Assembly: GCA_003248775.1 (NCBI GenBank)
Contig: QFQX01000019.1
Span: 12,325 to 76,324, forward strand
Direction: 5' to 3'
Source of the DNA: Shinella sp.
GTDB lineage: Bacteria > Pseudomonadota > Alphaproteobacteria > Rhizobiales > Rhizobiaceae
DNA length: 64,000 nt
The notes beneath the pieces were generated by a model that was given only the letters and a program-made list of their open reading frames with translations, did no database searches and was not told the DNA's origin. Shown here one piece after another: positions 25,410-35,823 of the stretch. The position numbers were made by a program, and so were the translations under genes. Every line of letters starts with the position of its first letter. Within the stretch, counting starts at the first letter, position 1.

Positions 25410-26336
25410 ATGGATCTTCAGGCAGTCGTTGACGATATCGTACGCGACCTTCAGCCCCGGCTCGGCGAGGGCAAGGTGGCGGATTACATTCCGGAGCTGG
25501 CGCGCGTCAATCCTACGCAGTTCGGCCTCGCGATCACGACCGTGGACGGCACCACCTATACGGCCGGCGACGCGGATACGTCCTTCTCGATCCAGAGCAT
25601 CTCCAAGGTTTTCATGCTGACACTGGCGCTCGGCAAGGCCGGCGAATCCGTGTGGAAGCGCGTTGGCCGGGAGCCGTCGGGCTCTTCGTTCAACTCCATC
25701 GTCCAGCTCGAACACGAGCATGGCATTCCGCGCAATCCCTTCATCAATGCCGGCGCGATCGTGATTACCGACATGGTACTGGCCGGCCACAAGCCGCGTG
25801 AGGCCATCGGAGAGTTCCTGCGGTTCATGCGCTTCATTGCCGATGACGACGCGGTCACCATCGACGAGAAGGTGGCGCGTTCGGAGCAGGAGACGGGCTT
25901 CCGGAACTTCGCACTCGCCAACTTCATGCGCGGTTTTGGAAATCTGATGCATCCGGTCGAGCACACGCTTGGCGTCTATTTTCACCAGTGCGCGCTGGCG
26001 ATGAGCTGCGTGCAGCTCTCCCATGCCGGTCTTTACCTTGCCAATCGCGGTACAAATCCGCTCACCGGCTTTTCCGTCGTCTCGCCGAAGCGCGCACGGC
26101 GCATCAATGCGCTGATGCTGACCTGCGGCCACTATGACGGCTCGGGCGATTTCGCCTATCATGTCGGCCTGCCGGGCAAGAGCGGCGTCGGCGGGGGTAT
26201 TCTCGCGATTGCGCCGGGCAAGGCGTCGATTGCGGTCTGGTCGCCGGGGTTGAACAAGGTCGGCAACTCGGCGCTCGGCTCGGTGGCGCTCGAAATGCTT
26301 GCTACGCGCACCGGCTGGTCGGTCTTCGGGACTTGA
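25410..26336 (+). CDS. glsA: Glutaminase
   Basis: A 308-residue serine-dependent beta-lactamase-like glutaminase converting glutamine to glutamate and ammonia. The catalytic S63-x-x-K66 lies in FSIQSISKVFML; EPSGSSFNSIVQLE, NPFINAGAIV and GKSGVGGGILAI are the other conserved blocks. Start MDLQAVVDDIV follows GAGGAAGCC. It is the first of a same-strand series with ttcA and two phosphatases, but gaps of 60 bases suggest loosely linked genes. Confidence 0.95.
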   Translation: MDLQAVVDDIVRDLQPRLGEGKVADYIPELARVNPTQFGLAITTVDGTTYTAGDADTSFSIQSISKVFMLTLALGKAGESVWKRVGREPSGSSFNSIVQLEHEHGIPRNPFINAGAIVITDMVLAGHKPREAIGEFLRFMRFIADDDAVTIDEKVARSEQETGFRNFALANFMRGFGNLMHPVEHTLGVYFHQCALAMSCVQLSHAGLYLANRGTNPLTGFSVVSPKRARRINALMLTCGHYDGSGDFAYHVGLPGKSGVGGGILAIAPGKASIAVWSPGLNKVGNSALGSVALEMLATRTGWSVFGT

Positions 26337-26397
26337 TCTTGGCGATCCAAACAGGCATTTGCAGTGACGAGCGCCATGAGCGCACCGGAGCCAACCC

Positions 26398-27285
26398 ATG
26401 AACGTCCTGCCATCCGCCGAAATTTTCGCAGCCGACGCCGTCGAAGACGACGATCTTTCGGCGGGCGTCCATCCGGTCTTTGCCGCCGCACCGCGTTCGG
26501 TCAGCTTCAACAAGCTGCGCAAGCGCCTGATTCGTCAGGTGCGCCAGGCATTCTCGGATTTCGACATGCTGAACGGCCAGAAGCGGTGGCTGGTTGGCCT
26601 TTCGGGAGGCAAGGATTCCTACGGGCTGCTCGCCATCCTGCTCGATCTCAAATGGCGCGGCCTGCTGCCGGTCGAGCTCATCGCCTGCAATCTCGATCAG
26701 GGCCAGCCGAATTTCCCGAAGCACATCCTGCCGGACTATCTGTCCTCGATCGGCGTGCCGCATCGGATCGAATATCGCGACACCTATTCCGTGGTGAAAG
26801 AGAAGGTTCCGCATGGCGGGACCTATTGTTCGCTCTGTTCGCGTCTTCGGCGCGGCAATCTCTATCGCATCGCCCGCGAGGAGGGTTGCGACGCGCTGGT
26901 GCTCGGCCATCATCGCGAGGATATCCTCGAGACCTTTTTCATGAACTTCTTCCACGGTGGTCGTCTCTCGACGATGCCGGCAAAGCTCCTGAACGACGAG
27001 GGTGACCTGATGGTGCTGCGGCCGCTTGCCTATGCGGCGGAGGACGACATGGCGCGCTTTGCCGAGGCCATGGCGTTTCCTATCATTCCCTGCGATCTCT
27101 GCGGGTCCCAGGACGGGCTGCAGCGCAATGCGATGAAGGAAATGTTGGCGGGGATCGAGGCGAAGATGCCGGGACGCAAGGATGCGATGCTCCGTGCACT
27201 CGGTCACGTGGACGCCTCGCATCTTCTTGACCCGAAGCTCTTCGATTTTTCCGGCCTTGCTGTCACGCAGTCGTCATCCGAATAG
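26398..27285 (+). CDS. ttcA: tRNA 2-thiocytidine(32) synthetase TtcA
   Basis: A 295-residue PP-loop ATPase that thiolates cytidine 32 of tRNA using an iron-sulfur cluster. The PP-loop SGGKDS is at residues 69-74; the cluster ligands C144 and C147 (YCSLCSRLRRG) and the C232/C235 pair (PCDLCGSQ) are present, as is GHHREDILETFFMNF. trmJ in this window modifies the same tRNA position 32. Confidence 0.92.
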   Translation: MNVLPSAEIFAADAVEDDDLSAGVHPVFAAAPRSVSFNKLRKRLIRQVRQAFSDFDMLNGQKRWLVGLSGGKDSYGLLAILLDLKWRGLLPVELIACNLDQGQPNFPKHILPDYLSSIGVPHRIEYRDTYSVVKEKVPHGGTYCSLCSRLRRGNLYRIAREEGCDALVLGHHREDILETFFMNFFHGGRLSTMPAKLLNDEGDLMVLRPLAYAAEDDMARFAEAMAFPIIPCDLCGSQDGLQRNAMKEMLAGIEAKMPGRKDAMLRALGHVDASHLLDPKLFDFSGLAVTQSSSE

Positions 27286-27333
27286 TGCAGCGGAAGATCT
27301 TTCCTCCGCCAACAATCCCCGGAAAGAGCATCC

Positions 27334-28161
27334 ATGTTTCACGACGCCCACCTCGACCTCGTTCTCGACATCGTCAAGGAGGCGGCGTTAGCGGAAATAC
27401 GCCCCCGGTTCCGTCATCTTGAAGACGGTCAGGTGAGCGAGAAGAAGTCGTCGATCGATCTTGTCACCGATGCCGACCTGCTGGCGGAGAAATTCATCAC
27501 GGAACGGCTGCTGCAGCGCTGGCCGGACGCCCTGATCGTCGGCGAGGAAGCCTATGAGCAGGACAAGAGCGTTGTCAGGCGTCTTCGCGAGGCGGAGCTT
27601 GCCTTCGTCATCGATCCGGTCGATGGAACCTTCAACTTCCAGGCCGGTCTGCCGATTTACGGCACGAACCTCGCCGTCGTCCGCAAGGGAGAGACGGTCG
27701 CAGGCCTCATTCACGAATCGGTTCTCGGTGACACCCTCGTTGCGTTAAAGGGCGCGGGCGCTCACTTTCTTGGAGCCGATGGCAGGCGTAATCCGATCCG
27801 GGTCGCAAGGCCGGCCGAAATTTCGGACATGGTGGGAACGATTTCGGTCAACGATCTCGCTTATGAAGAAAAGCGCCGGATCGTCGGTAATCTCGCTAAG
27901 ACTAAGATGGCCTTCGGCTATAATTGCTCGGCCTATGAATACTGGATGGTCGCGACCGGCAAGGTGCACTTCATCGGTCATCACAGCCTCATGCCCTGGG
28001 ACCACCTGGCGGGTGTGCTGATCCACGCCGAAGCGGGTGGTGTAACCTCCAGGTTCGATGGCACGCCTTATCTGCCGGGAGACACGAGTGGCGGCATCAT
28101 TTCCGCTCCTGACAAGGATTGCCGCGACATGATCCTGCGCGAAGTGATATTCGCCTCGTAA
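27334..28161 (+). CDS. Inositol-monophosphatase-like phosphatase (first of tandem pair)
   Basis: A 275-residue member of the lithium-sensitive IMPase superfamily. Metal-binding motifs are intact: GEEAYE (E71/E72), DPVDGTFNF (D94, D97, T99) and the C-terminal MPWDHLAG. The family hydrolyses inositol monophosphates, 3'-phosphoadenosine 5'-phosphate, histidinol phosphate or sugar bisphosphates; the sequence does not say which. It is followed after 28 bases by a paralogue with the same motifs, suggesting duplication and divergence. Confidence 0.85.
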   Translation: MFHDAHLDLVLDIVKEAALAEIRPRFRHLEDGQVSEKKSSIDLVTDADLLAEKFITERLLQRWPDALIVGEEAYEQDKSVVRRLREAELAFVIDPVDGTFNFQAGLPIYGTNLAVVRKGETVAGLIHESVLGDTLVALKGAGAHFLGADGRRNPIRVARPAEISDMVGTISVNDLAYEEKRRIVGNLAKTKMAFGYNCSAYEYWMVATGKVHFIGHHSLMPWDHLAGVLIHAEAGGVTSRFDGTPYLPGDTSGGIISAPDKDCRDMILREVIFAS

Positions 28162-28189
28162 CAAGAATCCGAAGCCCGAAGGAACCGTC

Positions 28190-29011
28190 ATGGAAAGTCT
28201 CGATATCGCTGCACTCGCCAACCTGCTTCAGGAGGCGGCGGAAACCGAAATCCTGCCGCGCTTCAGAAATCTCGGCACGGATGATGTGCGGATGAAGTCG
28301 GAGGCGATCGATCTGGTCACCGAGGCGGATGAGGCAGCGGAGCGGGTGATCCGCGCGCGTGTCGAGGCCTTGATGCCCGAAGCCGTCTTCATCGGCGAGG
28401 AGGCGGTCGCTGCCGATCCCGGCCTGCTCGGCAAGATCGAGGATGCCGAACTGGCGGTGATCGTCGACCCCATCGACGGTACGTTCAACTATGCCGCTGG
28501 CCTGCCGCTGTTTGGCGTCATGCTCTCCGTGGTGCGCAAGGGCGAGACGGTTGCCGGGGTGATCTACGATCCGATGGGCAATGACTGGCTGATTGCCGAG
28601 AAGGGGTCCGGCGCATGGCTTTGCCGGCCCGACGGTCATCAGGAACAGATGGCTGTCGCGCCGTCCGTGCCGCTCTCGCAGATGGTCGGCATTGCCGCGG
28701 TGACCTATATGGAGCGGGAGGCAAAGCGGCAGACGCTCGCCAATCTCGCCGATGTCAGGCTTTTCACCAGCTATCGCTGCTCTGCGCATGAATATCGTGC
28801 CTTTGCCGCCGGTCACCTGCATTTCCTGCAGTATCGCAAGCTGATGCCCTGGGACCATCTGGCCGGCACGCTGATTTCGGCGGAGGCGGGCGCCTATGTG
28901 CGCAAGCTCGATAGAACGCCGTACCGGCCTTACGATTTCGAAGGCGGCATTCTCGTCGCGTCTGACGAGGCAAGCTGGAACGAGTTGCGCGAGAAGATCT
29001 TCAACGTCTGA
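28190..29011 (+). CDS. Inositol-monophosphatase-like phosphatase (second of tandem pair)
   Basis: A 273-residue IMPase-superfamily enzyme with GEEAVA (E70/E71), DPIDGTFNYAAGLPLFG (D93, D96, T98) and MPWDHLAGTL. It keeps every metal ligand that the first copy has, so both copies should be active. Substrate unknown. Start MESLDIAALANLL has GAAGGAACC upstream. Confidence 0.85.
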   Translation: MESLDIAALANLLQEAAETEILPRFRNLGTDDVRMKSEAIDLVTEADEAAERVIRARVEALMPEAVFIGEEAVAADPGLLGKIEDAELAVIVDPIDGTFNYAAGLPLFGVMLSVVRKGETVAGVIYDPMGNDWLIAEKGSGAWLCRPDGHQEQMAVAPSVPLSQMVGIAAVTYMEREAKRQTLANLADVRLFTSYRCSAHEYRAFAAGHLHFLQYRKLMPWDHLAGTLISAEAGAYVRKLDRTPYRPYDFEGGILVASDEASWNELREKIFNV

Positions 29012-29033
29012 AGCCGTCCGACTGACAAATGAA

Positions 29034-29067
29034 AAAGGCGCGGGAGCCATTCGGTTCCCGCGCCTTT
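29034..29067. terminator. Bidirectional terminator between phosphatase pair and MFS gene
   Basis: A 12-base GC-rich stem (GGCGCGGGAGCC with GGTTCCCGCGCC, one wobble) flanked by AAAAA on one side and TTT on the other serves the two convergent transcripts. Confidence 0.8.
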
Positions 29068-29088
29068 CTTGTTCTTGCCCTGAGGCAC

Positions 29089-30336
29089 TTAGACCGGCTT
29101 GTTGTGCGGCCGGAAGAGCTGGCCGCGTTCGGCGATCAGCACGAAGACGAGGCCGATCAGCGAAACGCTGAAGAAACCGGCCACCAGCGGTAGCGCCGTG
29201 CCGTTGAAAGACTGGCCGATGACCGCGCCGATCAAGGAACCACCGATGGTGCCCATGAAGCCAAGAACGGAGGAAGCCGTGCCGGCGACGTGGCCGAGCG
29301 GCTCCATGGCGAGCGAGTTGAAGTTCGAGCCGATCCAGCCGAACTGGAACATTGCCAGCGCGAAGAACACGATGAACAGCGGGAAAGGCATGGGCTGTGG
29401 GCCCAGGACCTGTATCAGCAGCCAGATGGTGTTGATGGCGATGAAGCCGAGCAGCGAGGCATGCGACAGACGCCGCATGCCGAAGCGGCCGACGAGACGG
29501 GCGTTGACAAAGGACGAAAGTGCCATGAACAGCGCAACGCCCGCGAAGGCCACCGGAAACAGCGCGCCCAGTCCATAGATGCCGAGATAGATCTGCGGTG
29601 CCGAGTTGATGAAGCCGAACAGCGCTCCGAAGATGAAGGTGCTGGCGATCGTGTAGCAGAGGGCGACGCGATTGGTGAGCACGATACGAAAGCCCTGGAA
29701 GATGGACTTCGCTGTGAACGGACGAACGTCCTCCGAATGCAGCGTTTCCGGCAGGCGCAGGTACATCCACAGGCCGACGACCAAAGCGGCGGCTGCCATG
29801 AAAACGAAAATCCAGTGCCAGTGACCGAACATCATGATGACCTGACCGGTGCCGGGGGCAACGACCGGAATGATCATGAACACCATCATGATGAGGGACA
29901 TCACCTCCGCCATCTGGCGACCGCCATAGACGTCGCGCACGATGGAGACGGTGATGACTCGGGTCGCGGCCGAGCCGATGCCCTGGATGAAGCGTAGCGC
30001 GAGCAGGGTGCCGAAGGACGGCACCAGCACGACCATCAGGGACGAGAGCACATAGATGCCAAGGCCGAACAGCATCGGCTTGCGACGTCCGAAACGATCG
30101 GCGATCGGTCCGTAGAAGAGCTGGGCAATGCCGAATCCGATCAGATAGGCGGAAACCACGTATTGATGGTGGTTCTCATTCTGAACGTTGAGCGAGGCGC
30201 CGATCTGCGGCAGGCCCGGCAGCATGATGTCGATGGCGAGAGCATTGAGCGCCATCAGGAAGGCCATCATGGCGATGAATTCCATTCGCCCCAACCCTCT
30301 CGGACTGACAGGCGCGGGCTGTAACGTTTTAGTCAT
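29089..30336 (-). CDS. Bcr/CflA-type multidrug MFS transporter
   Basis: A 415-residue inner-membrane exporter with 12 predicted helices. MALNALAIDIMLPGLPQIG in helix 1, the loop motif GPIADRFGRRKPML and FIQGIGSAATRVITVSIVRD are typical of the Bcr/CflA drug:proton antiporter group (bicyclomycin, sulfonamide or cysteine efflux in relatives). The start is 22 bases from a perfect 13-base hairpin, which may influence expression. Confidence 0.88.
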   Translation of the reverse strand: MTKTLQPAPVSPRGLGRMEFIAMMAFLMALNALAIDIMLPGLPQIGASLNVQNENHHQYVVSAYLIGFGIAQLFYGPIADRFGRRKPMLFGLGIYVLSSLMVVLVPSFGTLLALRFIQGIGSAATRVITVSIVRDVYGGRQMAEVMSLIMMVFMIIPVVAPGTGQVIMMFGHWHWIFVFMAAAALVVGLWMYLRLPETLHSEDVRPFTAKSIFQGFRIVLTNRVALCYTIASTFIFGALFGFINSAPQIYLGIYGLGALFPVAFAGVALFMALSSFVNARLVGRFGMRRLSHASLLGFIAINTIWLLIQVLGPQPMPFPLFIVFFALAMFQFGWIGSNFNSLAMEPLGHVAGTASSVLGFMGTIGGSLIGAVIGQSFNGTALPLVAGFFSVSLIGLVFVLIAERGQLFRPHNKPV

Positions 30337-30357
30337 AATAGTTGCCCTGAAAACAGC

Positions 30358-30388
30358 GATAAGGCGTTGCTGTTGGCAACGCCTTATC
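30358..30388 (-). terminator. Perfect 13-base hairpin between grxD and the MFS gene
   Basis: GATAAGGCGTTGC and GCAACGCCTTATC form an exact inverted repeat with a five-base loop. On the minus strand it follows grxD and is trailed by GCTGTTTTC, so it is probably the grxD terminator with a displaced T-run. It also sits in the leader of the MFS gene and could be an operator. Confidence 0.5.
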
Positions 30389-30435
30389 GGATCGAACGGT
30401 AATGAACTCCCGCGTCATGCGCGGGCAGGTGATGA

Positions 30436-30768
30436 TCAGGCTGCGCCGCGAACGGCGATGCCCTGGTCTTCGAAGTGTTTCTGCAGTTCGCCGGCCTGGA
30501 ACATTTCCCGGACGATGTCGCAGCCGCCGAGGAACTCGCCCTTGACGTAAAGCTGAGGGATGGTCGGCCAGTTGGAATAGTCCTTGATGCCCTGGCGAAT
30601 TTCGCTGTCGGCCAGCACGTTCACGCCCTTGTAGGCGACGCCGAGGTAGTCGAGAATCTGGACGACCTGGCCAGAGAAACCACACTGCGGGAACTGCGGG
30701 GTGCCCTTCATGAAGACGACCACGTCGTTGGTCTTTACTTCATTGTCGATGAAATCGTGAACGCTCAT
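30436..30768 (-). CDS. grxD: Monothiol glutaredoxin (Grx4 type)
   Basis: A 110-residue monothiol glutaredoxin. The CGFS active site is at residues 29-32, followed by VVQILDYLGV, NWPTIPQLYVKGEFLGGCDI. Such proteins carry 2Fe-2S clusters with glutathione and partner with BolA proteins in iron sensing and cluster delivery; bolA is two genes upstream in the same transcript order. Start MSVHDFID follows AAAGGAAATCCC. Confidence 0.95.
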   Translation of the reverse strand: MSVHDFIDNEVKTNDVVVFMKGTPQFPQCGFSGQVVQILDYLGVAYKGVNVLADSEIRQGIKDYSNWPTIPQLYVKGEFLGGCDIVREMFQAGELQKHFEDQGIAVRGAA

Positions 30769-30876
30769 GGGATTTCCTTTCACACGCGGTTTCAAGGGCC
30801 GCTGTTTAAACGTTTCTTCTAGATAGCAAGCACGGGCCGTTTTTGCCAGAGCAATCAGCGGATCGAACGAACGGGA

Positions 30877-31101
30877 TCAGCTCTTGCGCTGGCGGCTGCG
30901 GCTGGTGGCGCTCCGGCGGCGGCTGACCTGCTTCTTTGCCGGCTTGCGCGTGGTGGTCTTCTTGGTAAAGCGTCCGGTGGTGGAGGAGCGCGTCTGCCGC
31001 TTGGTGCGGCGCGTCGCTCCCTTTTTGGTGGTCTTCTTCAGGATTTCTTTAAGAACGCCCTGAACGACGTTCTCGACTACTTCCTTGATCAGATCGGCCA
31101 T
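30877..31101 (-). CDS. Small, highly basic protein between bolA and grxD
   Basis: A 74-residue protein. An N-terminal amphipathic helix (ADLIKEVVENVVQGVLKEIL) is followed by 50 residues composed almost only of Lys, Arg, Thr and Ser, ending RSATSRSRQRKS. The tail resembles histone H1-like or nucleic-acid-binding tails. GGGAAGCG precedes the ATG. It lies 18 bases after bolA and is probably co-transcribed. No family name is recalled with confidence; an RNA or DNA compaction role is only inference. Confidence 0.7.
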   Translation of the reverse strand: MADLIKEVVENVVQGVLKEILKKTTKKGATRRTKRQTRSSTTGRFTKKTTTRKPAKKQVSRRRSATSRSRQRKS

Positions 31102-31119
31102 ATCGCTTCCCCAGCCCGC

Positions 31120-31353
31120 TCAGTCCGGAATGGAGGTCTGCAGCGCCAGCGCGTGCAGCACTCCGCCCATATTGCCCTTCAGTGCGTCATAGACCATCTG
31201 GTGCTGCTGCACGCGCGTCTTGCCGCGAAAGGCTTCCGCAACGACTTCGGCAGCGTAATGGTCGCCATCGCCTGCGAGATCCCGGATCACCACCTTGGCC
31301 CCGGGAATGCCGGCCTTGATCATGTCTTCGATATCGCCCGGTTTCATAGCCAT
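31120..31353 (-). CDS. bolA: BolA/IbaG family protein
   Basis: A 77-residue BolA-fold protein: IKAGIPGAKVVIRDLAGDGDHYAAEVVAEAFRG contains the His-containing loop, and RVQQHQMVYDALKG is the conserved helix with the invariant histidine that, with monothiol Grx, binds a shared 2Fe-2S cluster. Its place next to grxD fits that complex. It follows purL after 32 bases. Confidence 0.92.
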   Translation of the reverse strand: MAMKPGDIEDMIKAGIPGAKVVIRDLAGDGDHYAAEVVAEAFRGKTRVQQHQMVYDALKGNMGGVLHALALQTSIPD

Positions 31354-31385
31354 GGTGGTTCTCCCTGCTTTCTGGAAGTGGCCGT

Positions 31386-33608
<2,223 letters not shown>

Positions 33609-33610
33609 CG

Positions 33611-33634
33611 CTTGTCCTGGGGCTTGTCCTGGGG
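33611..33634 (-). repeat. Tandem 12-base repeat duplicating the purL ribosome site
   Basis: CTTGTCCTGGGG occurs twice head-to-tail. On the purL strand each copy presents AGGACAAG; the nearer AGGA is six bases from the ATG and the second lies 12 bases further out. Confidence 0.65.
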
Positions 33635-33762
33635 GCCTGTCTGGCGCTGGCCTGCTGCGGAAAATCGGCGTTTCGGCGCCTCTTTAGCGCATGTGAGCCA
33701 ACAGTGCGACAGGAAAATGCGGCTGGCAACAGCCGGTTTGACCCCTCCGGCCCCGGGCGGGA

Positions 33763-35184
33763 TCAGGCTACGCTGTCGTAGCCCGCGCCGCCGTTTTCAA
33801 GCAGCCTCCGAATGACGGCAAAACCGCTGCGAACCTCATCGCGATCCTTTGGCGAGGAAAAACCGATCCGCGCCCGGTGCAGGACTTTTTCGGAACGGCC
33901 GGCCTTGAACTCGTCCTCGTCGTCGATCAGCACGCCTTCCGCAAGTGCTGCGTTCTTGAAGGTGACCGACAGCCAGGGATCGGGAAGCGCAAGCCAGAGG
34001 AAGGGGATGGACGGGCTAGAGCGGAAGTCGAAGCCGTCGAGATACTGGCGGGCAAGTGCCTCTCTCGCGGCGATTTCCTCAGCACAGAGCGCGCGGATGG
34101 TCCTTGCATCGCCTGAAAGTACCAGCCGGGCACAAAGTTCCGCCAGCATGAAGGGAATGCCGCCCGTCATCATCTTGTGGGCGATGCGTACACGCTGGGC
34201 GAAATGGGGAGGGCAGGCGACCCAGCCGCCACGTACACCGGCCGCCACCGATTTCGACAGGCCGCCGACCATGAATATCCGGTCCGGTGCGAGTGCCGCG
34301 AGCGGTGGAAGCTGCTGCAAAGACATGGAGCCGTAGAGATCGTCCTCGATCAGCCAGACATTGTGCTTGCGGGCGATATCGACAAGCGCCCTGCGTCTCT
34401 CGATCGGCATCACCGCGAGGGTAGGGTTCTGGGCGGAGGACATCACGAAGGCGACCTTCGGATGCTGCTGGGCACAGACCCTGTCGAAATCGTCCGGTAA
34501 TATGCCGTTCTCGTCGCTCTCGACCAGCGCCGTGCGGCGGCCGGCCAATCCGGCGCCGCGGCTCACTTGCGAATAGGTGAGATGTTCGAAGATCACGCGG
34601 TCTCCGGGGGCCGTCACCGCGCTGATGACCGCCATGATGCCGGCATGGGCGCCGAGGGTGGGGACGATGTTTTGCGGATCAGGCGCCCAGTCGCCCTTGC
34701 CGAGCCACTGGGCGCCGGCGGCAAACCAGTGATCCGGGAAGCTGCGGGTGTAGCTCGCGATATCGACCGGGTGATCGCGCAGGATCCCTTCGATATGGCT
34801 CTGGAGATATGCGCCCTGACCGACGTCGGGGGCGGCCGTGCTGTCGAAACGGATCTTGCCGGGCGGTGCTGTCATCGACCGTGTGCCGACAAGCGCGGAG
34901 GCGACGGGATCGACCTCTCCATTGGGCGGCGTGTCGCGCGTATCGCGGACGAACGTGCCGCGCCCGACTTCGCCGGTAACAAGTCCCCGCTCATGAACAA
35001 GCGAATAGGCGCGACTGACGGTGCCGATGGTGATGCCGAGATCGAATGCGAGATTGCGCTGGGGCGGAAGCTTGGCTCCCGCCGGAAGCGTGCCGCCGGC
35101 GATCGACATCTCGATCTGGTCGGCGAGACGAACATAGATCGGGCCTTTGCCCTGGGAAATATCGGGAATCCAATTTGTCATCAT
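33763..35184 (-). CDS. MocR-type GntR/aminotransferase regulator
   Basis: A 473-residue chimera. The first 75 residues are a GntR winged helix (GPIYVRLADQIEMSIAGGTLP, GITIGTVSRAYSLVHERGLV); the rest is a fold-type I aminotransferase with SSAQNPTLAVMP, IEDDLYG and the PLP lysine in GGLSKSVAAGVRGGW. MocR regulators sense PLP or amino-sugar type ligands and often control divergent genes. Here the divergent neighbour is a DUF1127 gene, and a 9-base inverted repeat lies between them. MM at the start leaves a one-codon uncertainty. Confidence 0.9.
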   Translation of the reverse strand: MMTNWIPDISQGKGPIYVRLADQIEMSIAGGTLPAGAKLPPQRNLAFDLGITIGTVSRAYSLVHERGLVTGEVGRGTFVRDTRDTPPNGEVDPVASALVGTRSMTAPPGKIRFDSTAAPDVGQGAYLQSHIEGILRDHPVDIASYTRSFPDHWFAAGAQWLGKGDWAPDPQNIVPTLGAHAGIMAVISAVTAPGDRVIFEHLTYSQVSRGAGLAGRRTALVESDENGILPDDFDRVCAQQHPKVAFVMSSAQNPTLAVMPIERRRALVDIARKHNVWLIEDDLYGSMSLQQLPPLAALAPDRIFMVGGLSKSVAAGVRGGWVACPPHFAQRVRIAHKMMTGGIPFMLAELCARLVLSGDARTIRALCAEEIAAREALARQYLDGFDFRSSPSIPFLWLALPDPWLSVTFKNAALAEGVLIDDEDEFKAGRSEKVLHRARIGFSSPKDRDEVRSGFAVIRRLLENGGAGYDSVA

Positions 35185-35221
35185 GACAATTCAATATATT
35201 GTCCCATTCATTGAGTCAATG

Positions 35222-35258
35222 TTACCCAATTTGTATCGAAAAATAGTACATTGGGTAA
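35222..35258. promoter_or_regulatory. Inverted repeat between MocR gene and DUF1127 gene
   Basis: TTACCCAAT (35222-35230) and ATTGGGTAA (35250-35258) are perfect 9-base inverted copies separated by 19 bases, in an AT-rich divergent promoter region. A second looser palindrome, ACAAT-N7-ATTGT, overlaps the MocR start side. The right arm ends four bases before the DUF1127 ATG. A MocR operator is the natural guess. Confidence 0.5.
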
Positions 35259-35262
35259 GGAT

Positions 35263-35544
35263 ATGACCGATTCAGTGCGGTATATTGATTCAATTGATAC
35301 AATGTGGCCCGACGGTTACGCTCGGGAGGCTCTGTTTCGCTCCAGTGGCGACATGCTGGCCCCTGCACCGCCGCCGAAGGGGTTCTGGGCCAAACTGCTG
35401 CAGTCCGTTTCTCATTGGCGGATGAAGCGCAGCGGGCGGCTTGCGCTTCTGGAATTGAGCGACGATCAATTGAAGGATATCGGGGTGACGAGGATCGATG
35501 CCGATCGCGAGGCGCGCAAATCGTGGATGCTGCTCCGCCCGTGA
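35263..35544 (+). CDS. DUF1127 family protein (N-terminally extended)
   Basis: A 93-residue protein whose C-terminal half is the DUF1127 motif: WRMKRSGRLALLELSDDQLKDIGVTRIDADREA. The first 45 residues are an extension not present in the short members. Start MTDSVRYID follows TAAGGAT; the ribosome site falls inside the inverted repeat, so a bound regulator would affect it. Divergent from the MocR regulator, which probably controls it. Confidence 0.82.
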   Translation: MTDSVRYIDSIDTMWPDGYAREALFRSSGDMLAPAPPPKGFWAKLLQSVSHWRMKRSGRLALLELSDDQLKDIGVTRIDADREARKSWMLLRP

Positions 35545-35605
35545 GCGGGGTTTGTATGTGGAATCTTGCCGGGTCACCTGATCGCGCTGGCGAAAGATTT
35601 CGTGC

Positions 35606-35797
35606 CTAGAACTTGTAGGCAAGCATCAGGCCTGCATCGCTGATGCCGTCATTGACGTCGCAGAGGGCGGCGTTCGACGAATGATCGATGGTCGCAAGGA
35701 TATCCACCTCGTCGGTCACGCAGAAACTGGCGGCGACATTTTCGTCCAACAGCACGCCGCAGCCCATTGGGGGGACGTCGTCATCCAAGTTGCCATT
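35606..35797 (-). pseudogene. C-terminal remnant of a PagL-like acyloxyacyl hydrolase
   Basis: The minus-strand frame reads CGVLLDENVAASFCV, then IDHSSNAALCDVNDG and ends GLMLAYKF. The HxSNA motif, the N-x-G turn and the terminal aromatic residue are the end of PagL-type lipid A deacylases, outer-membrane beta-barrels with a His-Ser catalytic pair. About two-thirds of the barrel and the signal peptide are missing; the frame opens in unrelated sequence next to the neighbouring lipoprotein gene. I read it as a truncated relic. The identification rests on the last 50 residues. Confidence 0.45.
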
Positions 35798-35823
35798 ATG
35801 AGCTGTGCAGCATGCAAGGCGGA

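Noticed and set aside
28097..29770. A 557-codon minus-strand frame crossing the second phosphatase and the MFS gene
   Set aside because: It crosses a terminator and two opposite genes, with composition unlike protein.
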